DNA of 64,000 nucleotides. Source: Blautia glucerasea (GTDB lineage: Bacteria; Bacillota; Clostridia; Lachnospirales; Lachnospiraceae). This document shows positions 17,190 to 28,406 of the stretch, piece after piece; position 1 is the first letter of the stretch, and each line of letters begins with the position of its first letter. Location of the stretch: positions 48,541 through 112,540 of the forward strand of contig NZ_JAJBMO010000010.1 in the NCBI RefSeq assembly GCF_020537505.1, given 5' to 3'. The translations under genes were made by a program, and so were the position numbers. Under the pieces are notes generated by a model. The model made no database searches and was not told where the DNA came from. It saw only the letters and a program-made list of their open reading frames with translations.

Positions 17190-17262
17190 GCGATAGTGGC
17201 GTAGTTGGTAACGCGCGACCTTGCCAAGGTCGAGACCGCGGGTTCGAGCCCCGTCTATCGCT
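17190..17262 (+). tRNA. tRNA-Gly (anticodon GCC)
   Basis: 73 nt cloverleaf. Acceptor GCGATAG pairs with CTATCGC and the discriminator is U; the anticodon stem CGACC/GGTCG closes the loop TTGCCAA; the T arm has GGTTCGAGCC. CCA is not encoded. The last 52 nt are identical to the inverted copy at the right window end. Confidence 0.97.
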
Positions 17263-17265
17263 CTG

Positions 17266-17293
17266 AAGCTCCGAAGTAATCGGAGCTTTTTTT
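17266..17293 (+). terminator. Terminator of tRNA-Gly
   Basis: AAGCTCCGA/TCGGAGCTT, a 9 bp stem followed by seven T, starts 4 nt after the tRNA. Confidence 0.9.
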
Positions 17294-17354
17294 GTGTCTG
17301 AAAGCTTTTAAAAATCTTCTTATTTTTTATATTTCTTCCTATAATTAATAGAAT

Positions 17355-17451
17355 AAGAAAAGCCCTGCACAGATAGCCTGGAAACCAAACGCTTCTGCCG
17401 GTGATTCTGTAAAATACGTTTTTCGTTTCTGCTTCTGTACGGGCTTTTCTT
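17355..17451 (-). terminator. Long inverted repeat downstream of the AICAR formyltransferase gene
   Basis: Perfect 11 bp outer arms AAGAAAAGCCC (17355-17365) and GGGCTTTTCTT (17441-17451) enclose about 75 bp. The minus-strand exit is U-rich (TTTTCTT), so it may end the purine transcript, but the loop is unusually long for a simple terminator. Confidence 0.45.
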
Positions 17452-17484
17452 TATATTTCTTTCAAGTACTTCTTATTCTGACTC

Positions 17485-18669
17485 TTAATGATGGAACAGT
17501 CTGATTCCGGTAAATGCCATCGCCATATTGTATTTGTTGCAGGTATCGATCACATCTGCATCTCTTACGGAACCGCCTGGCTGTGCAATGTATTTTACAC
17601 CGCTCTTATGTGCTCTCTCAATGTTGTCACTAAATGGGAAGAAGGCATCAGAGCCTAAGGTCACCTCTGACATCTGATCCAGCCATGCGCGCTTTTCCTC
17701 CTTTGTAAACACCTCTGGCTTCTTAGTGAAGGTTTTCTCCCAGTTTCCATCTGCCAGAACATCCATGTACTCCTCACCGATATAAACATCAATGGCGTTG
17801 TCACGCTCTGCTCTGGAAATGGTATCTTTAAATGGAAGGCTCAGTACCTTCGGGCTCTGGCGGAGAAACCAGTTATCAGCCTTCTGACCTGCAAGCCGGG
17901 TGCAGTGAACCCTGGACTGCTGACCTGCGCCCACGCCGATAGCCTGTCCGTCTTTTACGTAGCATACGGAATTGGACTGGGTGTATTTCAGAATGATCAA
18001 GGAAACTTTCATATCCCTTTTCGCTTCTTCTGATAATTCCTTATTCTCAGTTACAATGTTGGAGATCAGCTCATCGTCAATGGCAAGCTCTTGTCTTCCC
18101 TGCTCAAAAGTAACACCAAATACCTGCTTATGCTCCAGTGGAGCTGGTACATATTCCGGATCGATCTGGATCACATTGTAGTTGCCTTTTTTCTTCTGTT
18201 TCAGAATTTCAAGAGCCTCTTCTGTGTATCCTGGAGCAATCACACCATCGGAAACCTCTCTCTTAATGAGAAGTGCAGTGTCCTTATCGCATACATCCGA
18301 AAGAGAAATAAAATCGCCGAAGGAAGACATACGGTCCGCGCCTCTTGCACGTGCATAAGCGCAGGCAAGCGGGGAAAAGTTCTGCCAGTCCATATCCTCT
18401 ACCCAATAGATTTTTGCAAGTGTCTCTGTAAGCGGAAGTCCGATGGAAGCACCTGCCGGTGAAACGTGCTTGAAAGAAGTAGCTGCCGGAAGTCCGGTTG
18501 CCTTTTTCAGATCACGGACCAGCTGCCAGCCATTAAACGCATCCAGAAAATTGATATAGCCAGGTCTTCCGGAAAGTACTTTAATCGGCAGTTCACTTCC
18601 ATCCGCCATGTAGATCTTAGATGGTTTCTGATTTGGGTTGCAGCCATATTTTAATTCTAATTCTTTCAT
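17485..18669 (-). CDS. purH: AICAR formyltransferase (stand-alone PurH transformylase domain)
   Basis: 394 aa. It formylates AICAR with 10-formyl-THF, the ninth step of IMP synthesis. The sequence corresponds only to the C-terminal half of bifunctional PurH: LKYGCNPNQKP at the start, the KHVSPAGAS motif with the catalytic Lys-His near residue 70, SNSVCYVKDGQAIGVGAGQQSR, and SDAFFPFSDNIERAHKSGVKYIAQPGGSVRD near the end. No MGS-like cyclohydrolase domain is present; the neighbouring PurO-type gene supplies that step. ATG 18669 with GGAGG ahead is preferred over ATG 18684, whose extension holds the ribosome binding site. Confidence 0.9.
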   Translation of the reverse strand: MKELELKYGCNPNQKPSKIYMADGSELPIKVLSGRPGYINFLDAFNGWQLVRDLKKATGLPAATSFKHVSPAGASIGLPLTETLAKIYWVEDMDWQNFSPLACAYARARGADRMSSFGDFISLSDVCDKDTALLIKREVSDGVIAPGYTEEALEILKQKKKGNYNVIQIDPEYVPAPLEHKQVFGVTFEQGRQELAIDDELISNIVTENKELSEEAKRDMKVSLIILKYTQSNSVCYVKDGQAIGVGAGQQSRVHCTRLAGQKADNWFLRQSPKVLSLPFKDTISRAERDNAIDVYIGEEYMDVLADGNWEKTFTKKPEVFTKEEKRAWLDQMSEVTLGSDAFFPFSDNIERAHKSGVKYIAQPGGSVRDADVIDTCNKYNMAMAFTGIRLFHH

Positions 18670-18766
18670 GATGATTTCCTCCATTTTTATCCGAAACGAA
18701 TTGTCTTAAGTATCTGATACCGTTTAAAAAGGCTCTCTGCAATTTTTTCCACATGCAGCAGAATGC

Positions 18767-19480
18767 TTAGTGATTTTTATTAAGGATCCTGGATTCATAT
18801 TTACCAGTCTCAATGTCGATATATCTCACAAAAAGGGAAACCTTGTTGTCTTCATTCAGGCTCCCCCACAGCATGTTTGCAAATGCATCCATGTCATCCG
18901 GGATCTGAACCAGCTTTGGCTCGCCTTCAAAGCTCGGCAGCGGGTTTCCATCACATTTGTAGGTGTGGATAAAATGTCCCTCACCGGCCTTTGCATTCTG
19001 ATATGCGAAGGTGTAACGGTTACAGGAGGATGGATCTCCATTGTTGCTCTTTAAAATAGACATTGCATAGCTGTAAGAGCCGTTCTCCACATGCAGAATT
19101 CCGGAAATACGTGGTGTGTAGTTTGGTCCGTCCGGCTCAAATTCTCTGGAACGTAAAGACTGCTCAAAAGTAAGCTGCTGATCCATACCTTCGTAAATGG
19201 TGTCTGTCTGGTCGCCGTTTGTCACGATGGTTTTATTTCCAAGAACACGGACAGGTGCATAAATGATCAGACTTGGATCTACCAGCTTGGAAGGGTCAAA
19301 TGCCTGTGTTCGGATTCCCTCTCCGTCCTCCACAAATACACGGTTGCGGCTGTTCTCGCTTCTTCCCATAATAAAATAGGCTGCAACTGCCTTGGTTCCA
19401 TCGGCGCTGCGGCCAATGATGATTCCTCTTCCCGGATAAGAATTTCCTTTCAGTTCTTTGTCCAATGCTATCATTTCCAT
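18767..19480 (-). CDS. purO: IMP cyclohydrolase, archaeal PurO-like family
   Basis: 237 aa. It closes the ring of FAICAR to give IMP, the last step of the de novo pathway. It does not resemble the bacterial PurH cyclohydrolase domain. Features are KGNSYPGRGIIIGRS, AAYFIMGRSENSRNRVF, PLIIY-like DPSLIIYAPVR, YTPRISGIL and NNGDPSSCNRYTFAY, the signature of the PF07826 IMP cyclohydrolase-like family. AAAGGAG precedes ATG 19480. It is first behind a ZTP riboswitch and is followed after 97 bp by the matching transformylase, so the two consecutive enzymes are co-controlled by the AICAR-derived signal. Confidence 0.85.
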   Translation of the reverse strand: MEMIALDKELKGNSYPGRGIIIGRSADGTKAVAAYFIMGRSENSRNRVFVEDGEGIRTQAFDPSKLVDPSLIIYAPVRVLGNKTIVTNGDQTDTIYEGMDQQLTFEQSLRSREFEPDGPNYTPRISGILHVENGSYSYAMSILKSNNGDPSSCNRYTFAYQNAKAGEGHFIHTYKCDGNPLPSFEGEPKLVQIPDDMDAFANMLWGSLNEDNKVSLFVRYIDIETGKYESRILNKNH

Positions 19481-19528
19481 GCAGATGTTCTCCTTTCGAA
19501 ATCACATATAGATAATAGATATAAAAAA

Positions 19529-19627
19529 CGCCTGGGAAGCCCTTCATCCAGGCTGCCCAGGCGGTCGGCACAAAAATAACTACTGCACTCCCTGTGGGTA
19601 TCCCCACGATCCGCCAGTCATGCAGTT
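19529..19627 (-). ncRNA. ZTP (pfl) riboswitch with intrinsic terminator
   Basis: Read on the minus strand, P1 arms ACTGCA (19621-19626) and TGCAGT (19582-19587) enclose TGACTGGCGGA and the hairpin GTGGGGATACCCAC followed by AGGGAG. After a linker comes the conserved CCGCCTGGGCA (19553-19564 region). That last strand also forms the left arm of the terminator CGCCTGGG/CCCAGGCG (19556-19563 with 19529-19536) with a TTTTTT tract at 19523-19528. Ligand (ZTP/ZMP) binding should hold the strand in the aptamer and allow read-through, turning on purO and purH when AICAR builds up. Confidence 0.92.
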
Positions 19628-19785
19628 CTTTTTTATACTACAATATTTTTTTCTCTATTTCAAGATGGGAAATCTTTTTCTTTTATATACAATTTTTTTG
19701 GTGTTAAGGTTCACACCCTTCACGGCAGCACTCTGCATGCCTCACTTTGCGGTATATTTTGCAGAAAGCCTTTTTCGGACACGCT

Positions 19786-20558
19786 CTAGGAAATTCCCAT
19801 CAATCCCTGATCTACTGTGATCTGTGCGCTGATATCCGCTTTCATCTGCTCCCACGCATCCGGGTGGTCCACATAATACTTGGGGCAATCCTTGCCTGTC
19901 ACATCATAGTGCCTGATCACCTGCTCCGAGGTCAGCCCGAAGCGGGCACAAAGCCAGGCCGCAAGCCTTACCACAGAATCATAGGTTGCCTGCCCAAACG
20001 CTCCGGTATCATCCATATGACAGCACTCAATAGAGATACTGTCCATATTCCGGGAATTGGTGGCATAGGACATCTCCGAAGTAGGAATACACTGGATCAC
20101 ATCCCCCTCCAGCCCCACAACAAAATGGCTGCTCACTTTAGCCTCATGGGAGATTGCCAGATTTTCAAAATAATCCCGGTTATTCTGGGCTGTCGCCCCT
20201 GGATTGGCCGTATAGTGAATGGCTATGTAATCAACCTGGTTTAAAGGCAGCTGTGGTCTGGAATATTCATTGGGCGTCAGCAGCTGCACATCTATGTAGG
20301 GCGCACCCTCTGCCATCCATTCTTCTGGTCCATAGTGCTCGCCTTCATCTGCCTCCTGTGAGGTCTCTGTATTTTCCTGCTGCTTCTGTCCATGTCTGAC
20401 CACCAAAATAATGATTCCGGTCAGGAACAGAAGCAGCAGGAACACCAAAAATGCCACTCTTTGGTTTCTCTGACGGATTCTGCCTGCCTTATCCAATTTT
20501 TCTCTTTTGTGAAAAGAAGGCCGCCTTGAAAAAGACGGCCTTGCTGATTTTCTTTTCA

Positions 20559-20559
<1 letters not shown>
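19786..20559 (-). CDS. N-acetylmuramoyl-L-alanine amidase (Amidase_2), membrane anchored
   Basis: 257 aa. A basic N-terminus is followed by one membrane helix (about residues 34-53, VAFLVFLLLLFLTGIIILVV). The catalytic domain, about residues 95-245, has the zinc ligands of Amidase_2/PGRP: IAIHYTANPG (His), IRHYDVTGKDCPKYY (His and Cys) and SHFVVGLEGDVIQCIP. It cuts the amide between muramic acid and the stem peptide at the outer face of the membrane. Its ATG overlaps the guaB stop by one base (TAATG), so it is translated after guaB, an unusual pairing of metabolic and wall genes. Confidence 0.85.
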
Positions 20560-22034
<1,475 letters not shown>

Positions 22035-22059
22035 TTATTGTGTCTTTGGTTTGTAGATT

Positions 22060-22088
22060 AGTGTAGCAAAAAACTAAAAATGTGTCAA
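22060..22088 (-). promoter_or_regulatory. guaB promoter
   Basis: Minus strand TTGACA (22083-22088), 17 bp, TACACT (22060-22065), 44 nt before the ATG. Confidence 0.7.
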
Positions 22089-22097
22089 TCTAGTAAA

Positions 22098-22604
22098 TTA
22101 GTCTAAAAATACTTTGCTTGGAGCAGTATTTCTCATGGTTTTTGCTAGTATTTCATCTGGTTCAATGATCACCTTACAGGTATCTGCACCATCACGGCAA
22201 ATGATTGCAAAGCGCCTATGTTCCGGATTACCGGAGGAAAAATCCTGTACCTTCAGCTTCTGGTTGCTGTTGTAATAGTCCATTCTGTGGGAGTTAAGCG
22301 GTGCCATAATGTCACATTCTGTGATGTTCAGGCTTTTTACCCTTTTTCTTTTGGATTTTGCCATGATCTTGTCAATGTCAAGCTCTCCGTTTACAAACAG
22401 GTACTCAAATTCCAGGTCCGTCCCCGGAAAAATGAAGAGATAGGCACAGACGCCAAGTACAATGGCCACGATTAGAAGCAACGGCATGATAAAAAGGCCA
22501 GCCAGTACAAAAAGCACGATCAATGCAATGATGCCACCTTTTACCAGCCTGTCTTTTGCGGTCCGCTCTTTTTTCACAAGCAGCTCTGAATACAAATCGC
22601 TCAT
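22098..22604 (-). CDS. Small two-helix membrane protein, possibly DUF6106
   Basis: 168 aa. A basic N-terminus is followed by two adjacent membrane helices (about residues 24-58: GGIIALIVLFVLAGLFIMPL, then a second). The cytoplasmic remainder has EYLFVNGELDIDKIMAKSKRKRVKSLNI and a beta-rich tail. The pattern resembles DUF6106-type proteins of Clostridia, recalled with limited certainty; function unknown. Promoter TTCACA, 17 bp, TATACT at 22656-22684, whose -35 lies in the palindromic element E. Confidence 0.6.
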   Translation of the reverse strand: MSDLYSELLVKKERTAKDRLVKGGIIALIVLFVLAGLFIMPLLLIVAIVLGVCAYLFIFPGTDLEFEYLFVNGELDIDKIMAKSKRKRVKSLNITECDIMAPLNSHRMDYYNSNQKLKVQDFSSGNPEHRRFAIICRDGADTCKVIIEPDEILAKTMRNTAPSKVFLD

Positions 22605-22655
22605 ATTACTATTCTCCTTTGTTTTATTGCTGTCTCTTACAGCGAATTTAATTTA

Positions 22656-22684
22656 AGTATAGCACATAAAAGGTTTCCTGTGAA
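22656..22684 (-). promoter_or_regulatory. Predicted promoter overlapping palindromic element E
   Basis: Minus strand TTCACA (22679-22684), 17 bp, TATACT (22656-22661). The -35 hexamer is part of one arm of the 12 bp hairpin ending element E. Confidence 0.5.
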
Positions 22685-22797
22685 CTATGTTCACAGGAAA
22701 ACGCTTCGCGATGCACAGAAATCATGCTTTCGCATGATTTCGCGCCAAGGTTCTCGGGTTTTTTGTGAGCTTTGCTCACACCAAACACCTCGCGGAA
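22674..22797. repeat. Palindromic intergenic element, copy E
   Basis: Three successive hairpins: TTTCCTGTGAAC/GTTCACAGGAAA (22674-22700, perfect 12 bp, 3 nt loop), AAATCATGC/GCATGATTT (about 22719-22740) and GTGAGC/GCTCAC (about 22765-22779). The middle part matches element F near 53952 (ATGCACA, then ATCATGCTTT, then CATGATTTC). Confidence 0.6.
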
Positions 22798-22817
22798 TAT
22801 TAGCTTTTCGTATACAC

Positions 22818-22849
22818 AAAAGGGCCAGCGTCTATGACACCGACCCTTA
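22818..22849 (-). terminator. groEL terminator
   Basis: Arms AAGGG..GCGTC and GAC..CCCTT with loop TAT form an imperfect hairpin about 75 bp after the groEL stop, followed on the minus strand by TTTTGTG. Confidence 0.6.
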
Positions 22850-22922
22850 TGAATTCTAAATTTTTCGTAAAGAAGCGTTCGCTATAGTAACACTTTTCAC
22901 TCTGTTTTACTATTGCTGGAAA

Positions 22923-24878
<1,956 letters not shown>

Positions 24879-24914
24879 CTATGTCCTCCTTTAGAATTGT
24901 TTCTCTTTTCTTTA

Positions 24915-24941
24915 CTAGCACTCATTATTGCTGAGTGCTAA
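24915..24941. promoter_or_regulatory. CIRCE element (HrcA operator)
   Basis: On the minus strand TTAGCACTC, nine bases, GAGTGCTAG; one mismatch to the TTAGCACTC-N9-GAGTGCTAA consensus. It sits between the promoter and groES, so HrcA should repress groESL at normal temperature. Confidence 0.95.
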
Positions 24942-24953
24942 TCACTGTCCATT

Positions 24954-24982
24954 ATATTATTTAATTCTGTGATTTTGTGCAA
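24954..24982 (-). promoter_or_regulatory. groESL promoter
   Basis: Minus strand TTGCAC (24977-24982), 17 bp, TAATAT (24954-24959), directly upstream of CIRCE. An overlapping TATAAT at 24951-24956 with a longer spacer is also possible. Confidence 0.6.
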
Positions 24983-25064
24983 CTCTTTTCATTGTGGTGT
25001 ATTTAAGTATATTCTTTTCTATACTCTTTTATTCTCTCTTTTTCTCTCATTTTCTCACTTTGAT

Positions 25065-25079
25065 AATTTTCTGAAATTT
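25065..25079. promoter_or_regulatory. Candidate CodY box upstream of groESL
   Basis: AATTTTCTGAAATTT matches AATTTTCWGAAAATT at 14 of 15 positions. It lies about 85 bp upstream of the groESL -35. The region is AT-rich, so chance is possible. Confidence 0.35.
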
Positions 25080-25137
25080 TTTGCCTGGTCTGTGATACTG
25101 AGATCAACATACTCTGGGAGTTTGGCCAGTTGCCCGC

Positions 25138-25182
25138 GAAAAAAGAACTGCTTCCCCTCTTTTCTTGTGGAAAGCAGTTCTT
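25138..25182 (-). terminator. codY terminator
   Basis: Minus-strand hairpin with arms AGAACTGCTT (25172-25181) and AAGCAGTTCT (25144-25153 region), followed by a TTTTTT tract and CGCGGG. It lies about 40 bp after the codY stop. Confidence 0.85.
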
Positions 25183-25219
25183 CTGTGTACAATTTATCCA
25201 ATTTCATTTTTGAGATCTA

Positions 25220-26005
25220 TCAGGACTTTTTATTTCTCTGTGCCTTGATTTCTTCCAGTTCATCAAAGATCACTTCATTGAGGACTTTGATATAGGTTCC
25301 TTTCATACCGGAGGATCTTGACTCAATCACACCTGCACTTTCAAATTTACGGAGTGCATTTACGATCACAGATCTGGTAATGCCTACTCTGTCCGCGATC
25401 TTACTTGCAACAAGGATTCCCTCATCCCCGTCAAGCTCATCGAAGATATGGATGATTGCTTCCAGTTCAGAGAAAGAAAGAGTATTAAAGGCAGATTTCA
25501 CAACCTGTTTCTTCCGGTCTTCCTCCGCATTCTCCTCATGTACAGCACGCATCATCTCAAGTCCCACTACTGTGGTGCCATATTCACTGACAATAATATC
25601 CTCAATGTCATACGGACGGTCCTTGCGGTACATAAATACTGTTCCAAGGCGCTCTCCTGCAATATCGATAGGATTGATGATTCCCTGATAGCTGCTGGAA
25701 ACATGCTCAAAACCAAGTGTCTGGAGATTCACATTCTCCTTGGTGGATAAAACACCTAAAAATCTCTCATTCAGCAGAGGATCAACATGACCGCCCACCT
25801 CATCAGCTATCAGTTCCCGGATTTCCTCAACACCGGGGCAGAAACTAACGCCGAGTACCTTCCCCTTCTTACTGAGAACCAGGATATTGGAACTTAAGGT
25901 ATCCATCAGAACCTGGCAGATATCATTAAAAACCACCTTACTGGAACTGCTGTTATGCAGAAGCTTATTGATTTTTCTTGTTTTATCAAGTAACTGAACG
26001 CTCAT
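25220..26005 (-). CDS. codY: GTP- and branched-chain amino acid-sensing global regulator CodY
   Basis: 261 aa. It represses or activates nutrient genes when GTP and branched-chain amino acids are abundant. An N-terminal GAF domain (MSVQLLDKTRKINKLLH, ILVLSKKGKVLG, GFEHVSSSYQGIINPI, RLGTVFMYR) is followed from about residue 175 by a winged helix with the conserved VASKIADRVGITRSVIVNALRKFESAGVIESRSSGMKGTY region. ATG 26005 has a strong GGAGG at 5 nt and fits the family N-terminus. It is last in the comM-dprA-topA series but has its own promoter and a CodY-like box. Confidence 0.95.
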   Translation of the reverse strand: MSVQLLDKTRKINKLLHNSSSSKVVFNDICQVLMDTLSSNILVLSKKGKVLGVSFCPGVEEIRELIADEVGGHVDPLLNERFLGVLSTKENVNLQTLGFEHVSSSYQGIINPIDIAGERLGTVFMYRKDRPYDIEDIIVSEYGTTVVGLEMMRAVHEENAEEDRKKQVVKSAFNTLSFSELEAIIHIFDELDGDEGILVASKIADRVGITRSVIVNALRKFESAGVIESRSSGMKGTYIKVLNEVIFDELEEIKAQRNKKS

Positions 26006-26052
26006 TTTGTCCTCCCTTCGCTTTTGTTCCGTTAAATTCACTTGTTACCCTA

Positions 26053-26081
26053 ATACTACACGTTTTTCGAACTATTTACAA
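26053..26081 (-). promoter_or_regulatory. codY promoter
   Basis: Minus strand TTGTAA (26076-26081), 17 bp, TAGTAT (26053-26058), about 45 nt before ATG 26005. Confidence 0.55.
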
Positions 26082-26112
26082 GCTATTTTTTACTATTTTT
26101 CAATTTTGTTTA

Positions 26113-26127
26113 GCTTTTCTGAAAATA
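26113..26127. promoter_or_regulatory. Candidate CodY box upstream of codY
   Basis: GCTTTTCTGAAAATA keeps the 11-base core TTTTCTGAAAA of the CodY box (12 of 15 overall), 32 bp upstream of the codY -35. It suggests autoregulation. Confidence 0.42.
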
Positions 26128-26200
26128 TTGCGTTTTTGGAACTATTCACCAAACAACAGCAGTAATATTTTTGCATAACACCTGCCCAGCACACAGGAAC

Positions 26201-26242
26201 AAAGGGGCTCCTTCTTGTGTCGGCACAAAAAGGAACCCCTTT
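26201..26242. terminator. Hairpin after topA
   Basis: AAAGGGGCTCCTT and AAGGAACCCCTTT form a 13 bp stem with one mismatch about 10 bp after the topA stop. The T tract on the minus strand is weak (TTTGTTCC), so read-through into codY is plausible. Confidence 0.55.
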
Positions 26243-26252
26243 CCACGTAAGT

Positions 26253-28331
26253 TTAATTTTCGTTTTCGTCTTTTGGCCTGGCTTCCACATAGCCGCAGGT
26301 TTCCTGGCTGCACACCAGTTTATTTCCCTTCTCGACCATATAGCTTCCGCATACCGGACACTTCTTGGCAGACGGCTTCTGCCAGGACATAAAGTCACAC
26401 TCCGGATTATCCTCACAGCCATAGTATTTACGGCCCTTCTTCGTCTTCTTCAAAACGACTTCCTTGCCGCACTTCGGGCAGGCTACGCCGATCTTCTCAT
26501 AATAAGGCTTGGTGTTTCTGCACTCCGGGAATCCAGGACATGCCAGAAATCTTCCATGAGGACCATATTTGATCACCATATGGCGGCCACAGTTATCACA
26601 GACTACATCGGTTTCCTCATCATGAATGTCAACCTTCTCCAGTTCCTCCTGGGCCGCATCCACATCATGCTTCAGGTCTGGATAGAAATTACGCACAACG
26701 GTCTTCCACTGTACAGTACCATTCTCCACACAGTCCAAAAGTCCTTCCATAGTAGCGGTGAAATTCACATCCACAATACTTGGAAATGCCTGCTTCATAA
26801 TGCTGTTTACCACCTCACCAAGCTCTGTCACATAAAGATTACGCTGCTCCTTTGAAACATAACGGCGGCTGATAATGGTGGTGATCGTCGGTGCATAGGT
26901 ACTTGGACGTCCAATGCCAAGTTCTTCCATAGTCTTTACCAGGGAAGCCTCTGTATAATGTGCCGGCGGCTGGGTAAAATGCTGCTCTGGCTTTAATTCT
27001 TTCAGTTTCAGCTTCATGCCCCTGGTCAGGCTCTGGCTTAACACATTCCCCTTCTTCGTGTCCTCTTCCTGCATATAGACAGAAAGGAAACCGTCAAATG
27101 CTACCCTGGAAGCAGATACGGTAAAGGCATACCCGCCAGCTGCCACCTTTACAGAGGTGGTTTCATATCTGGCTGGTGCCATACGGCTTGCTACGAAACG
27201 CTTCCAGATCAGCTGGTAGAGACGGAACTGGTCTCTTGTAAGGGATTCTTTTATCTGTACAGGTGTACGGCTGATGTCAGTTGGACGGATGGCCTCATGG
27301 GCATCCTGGATCTTCTGCCCCTTCTTCACTGCCTTGGCGGACTCTGCCACATAGTTCTCTCCATACTGGCTATCAATATAGCTTCTCGCAGCTGCATCTG
27401 CCTCGTCGGAAATACGGGTAGAATCTGTACGAAGATATGTGATCACACCCACGGTGCCGCTGCCCTTGACGTCAATACCTTCATAAAGCTGCTGCGCCAG
27501 ACGCATGGTCTTCTGGGTGGAAAAATTCAAAGTCTTGGATGCCTCCTGCTGCAGAGTACTGGTAGTAAACGGAAGAGGCGCATTTTTGACCCGCTCTCCT
27601 TTTTTTACTTCAGAAATCTCATATTCTTCGTTTTCAAGCCTCTTAAGGATTTCCTCCATTTCAGCCCTGTTATGGATATCCATCTTTTTGTCTGTTCCAT
27701 AGAACTTGGCTTCCAGAGGTTTTTTCTCTCCATCTACCAGAAATTCACCATTCAGGCTCCAATACTCTTCCGGGATAAAAGAGTTGATCTCCTCCTCCCG
27801 GTCACAGATGATACGAAGTGCAACAGACTGTACACGGCCGGCACTTAAGCCACGCTTTACCTTGGCCCACAGAAGGGGGCTGATGGTGTAACCAACCATA
27901 CGGTCCAGCATTCTTCGCGCCTGCTGTGCATCCACAAGATTCATATTCAGTCCTCTTGCATGCTTCAGGGAATCCTTGACTGCAGTCTTTGTGATCTCAT
28001 TGAAGGTAATTCGGTGCATTTTCTCCGGATTTTCCTTCAAAGCCTGCATCAGATGCCAGGAGATTGCCTCTCCTTCACGGTCGGGGTCAGTTGCCAGATA
28101 AATCTTATCGGCCTTCTTGGCAGCCTTGCGAAGCTTGGCAAGCAGCTCTCCTTTTCCACGAATGGTAATGTATTTAGGCTCGAAATCGTTTTCTACATCT
28201 ATTCCAAACTGACTCTTGGGAAAATCACGAACATGTCCGTTAGACGCCTCTACTTCATAATTTGCCCCAAGAAACTTCTTAATTGTCTTTACTTTTGCAG
28301 GTGACTCCACTATCACCAGATATTTAGCCAT
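26253..28331 (-). CDS. topA: DNA topoisomerase I
   Basis: 692 aa. It relaxes negative supercoils by single-strand cutting. The Toprim domain (residues 1-110) has VIVESPAKVKTIKKFL and ATDPDREGEAISWH; the active-site tyrosine is in GVITYLRTDSTRIS near residue 300. Three C-terminal zinc ribbons follow (CDNCGRH/CPGFPEC, CPKCGKEV/CEDNPEC, CPVCGSYM/CSQETC). It stands between dprA and codY, a conserved Firmicutes order, with GGAGAGG before ATG 28331. Confidence 0.96.
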   Translation of the reverse strand: MAKYLVIVESPAKVKTIKKFLGANYEVEASNGHVRDFPKSQFGIDVENDFEPKYITIRGKGELLAKLRKAAKKADKIYLATDPDREGEAISWHLMQALKENPEKMHRITFNEITKTAVKDSLKHARGLNMNLVDAQQARRMLDRMVGYTISPLLWAKVKRGLSAGRVQSVALRIICDREEEINSFIPEEYWSLNGEFLVDGEKKPLEAKFYGTDKKMDIHNRAEMEEILKRLENEEYEISEVKKGERVKNAPLPFTTSTLQQEASKTLNFSTQKTMRLAQQLYEGIDVKGSGTVGVITYLRTDSTRISDEADAAARSYIDSQYGENYVAESAKAVKKGQKIQDAHEAIRPTDISRTPVQIKESLTRDQFRLYQLIWKRFVASRMAPARYETTSVKVAAGGYAFTVSASRVAFDGFLSVYMQEEDTKKGNVLSQSLTRGMKLKLKELKPEQHFTQPPAHYTEASLVKTMEELGIGRPSTYAPTITTIISRRYVSKEQRNLYVTELGEVVNSIMKQAFPSIVDVNFTATMEGLLDCVENGTVQWKTVVRNFYPDLKHDVDAAQEELEKVDIHDEETDVVCDNCGRHMVIKYGPHGRFLACPGFPECRNTKPYYEKIGVACPKCGKEVVLKKTKKGRKYYGCEDNPECDFMSWQKPSAKKCPVCGSYMVEKGNKLVCSQETCGYVEARPKDENEN

Positions 28332-28406
28332 ACTACCTCTCCTACTTTGTATTGTAACTGCGTCTTACCTGCACAGTTACTTTAGATCAAAAATCGTTAC
28401 TGCAGA

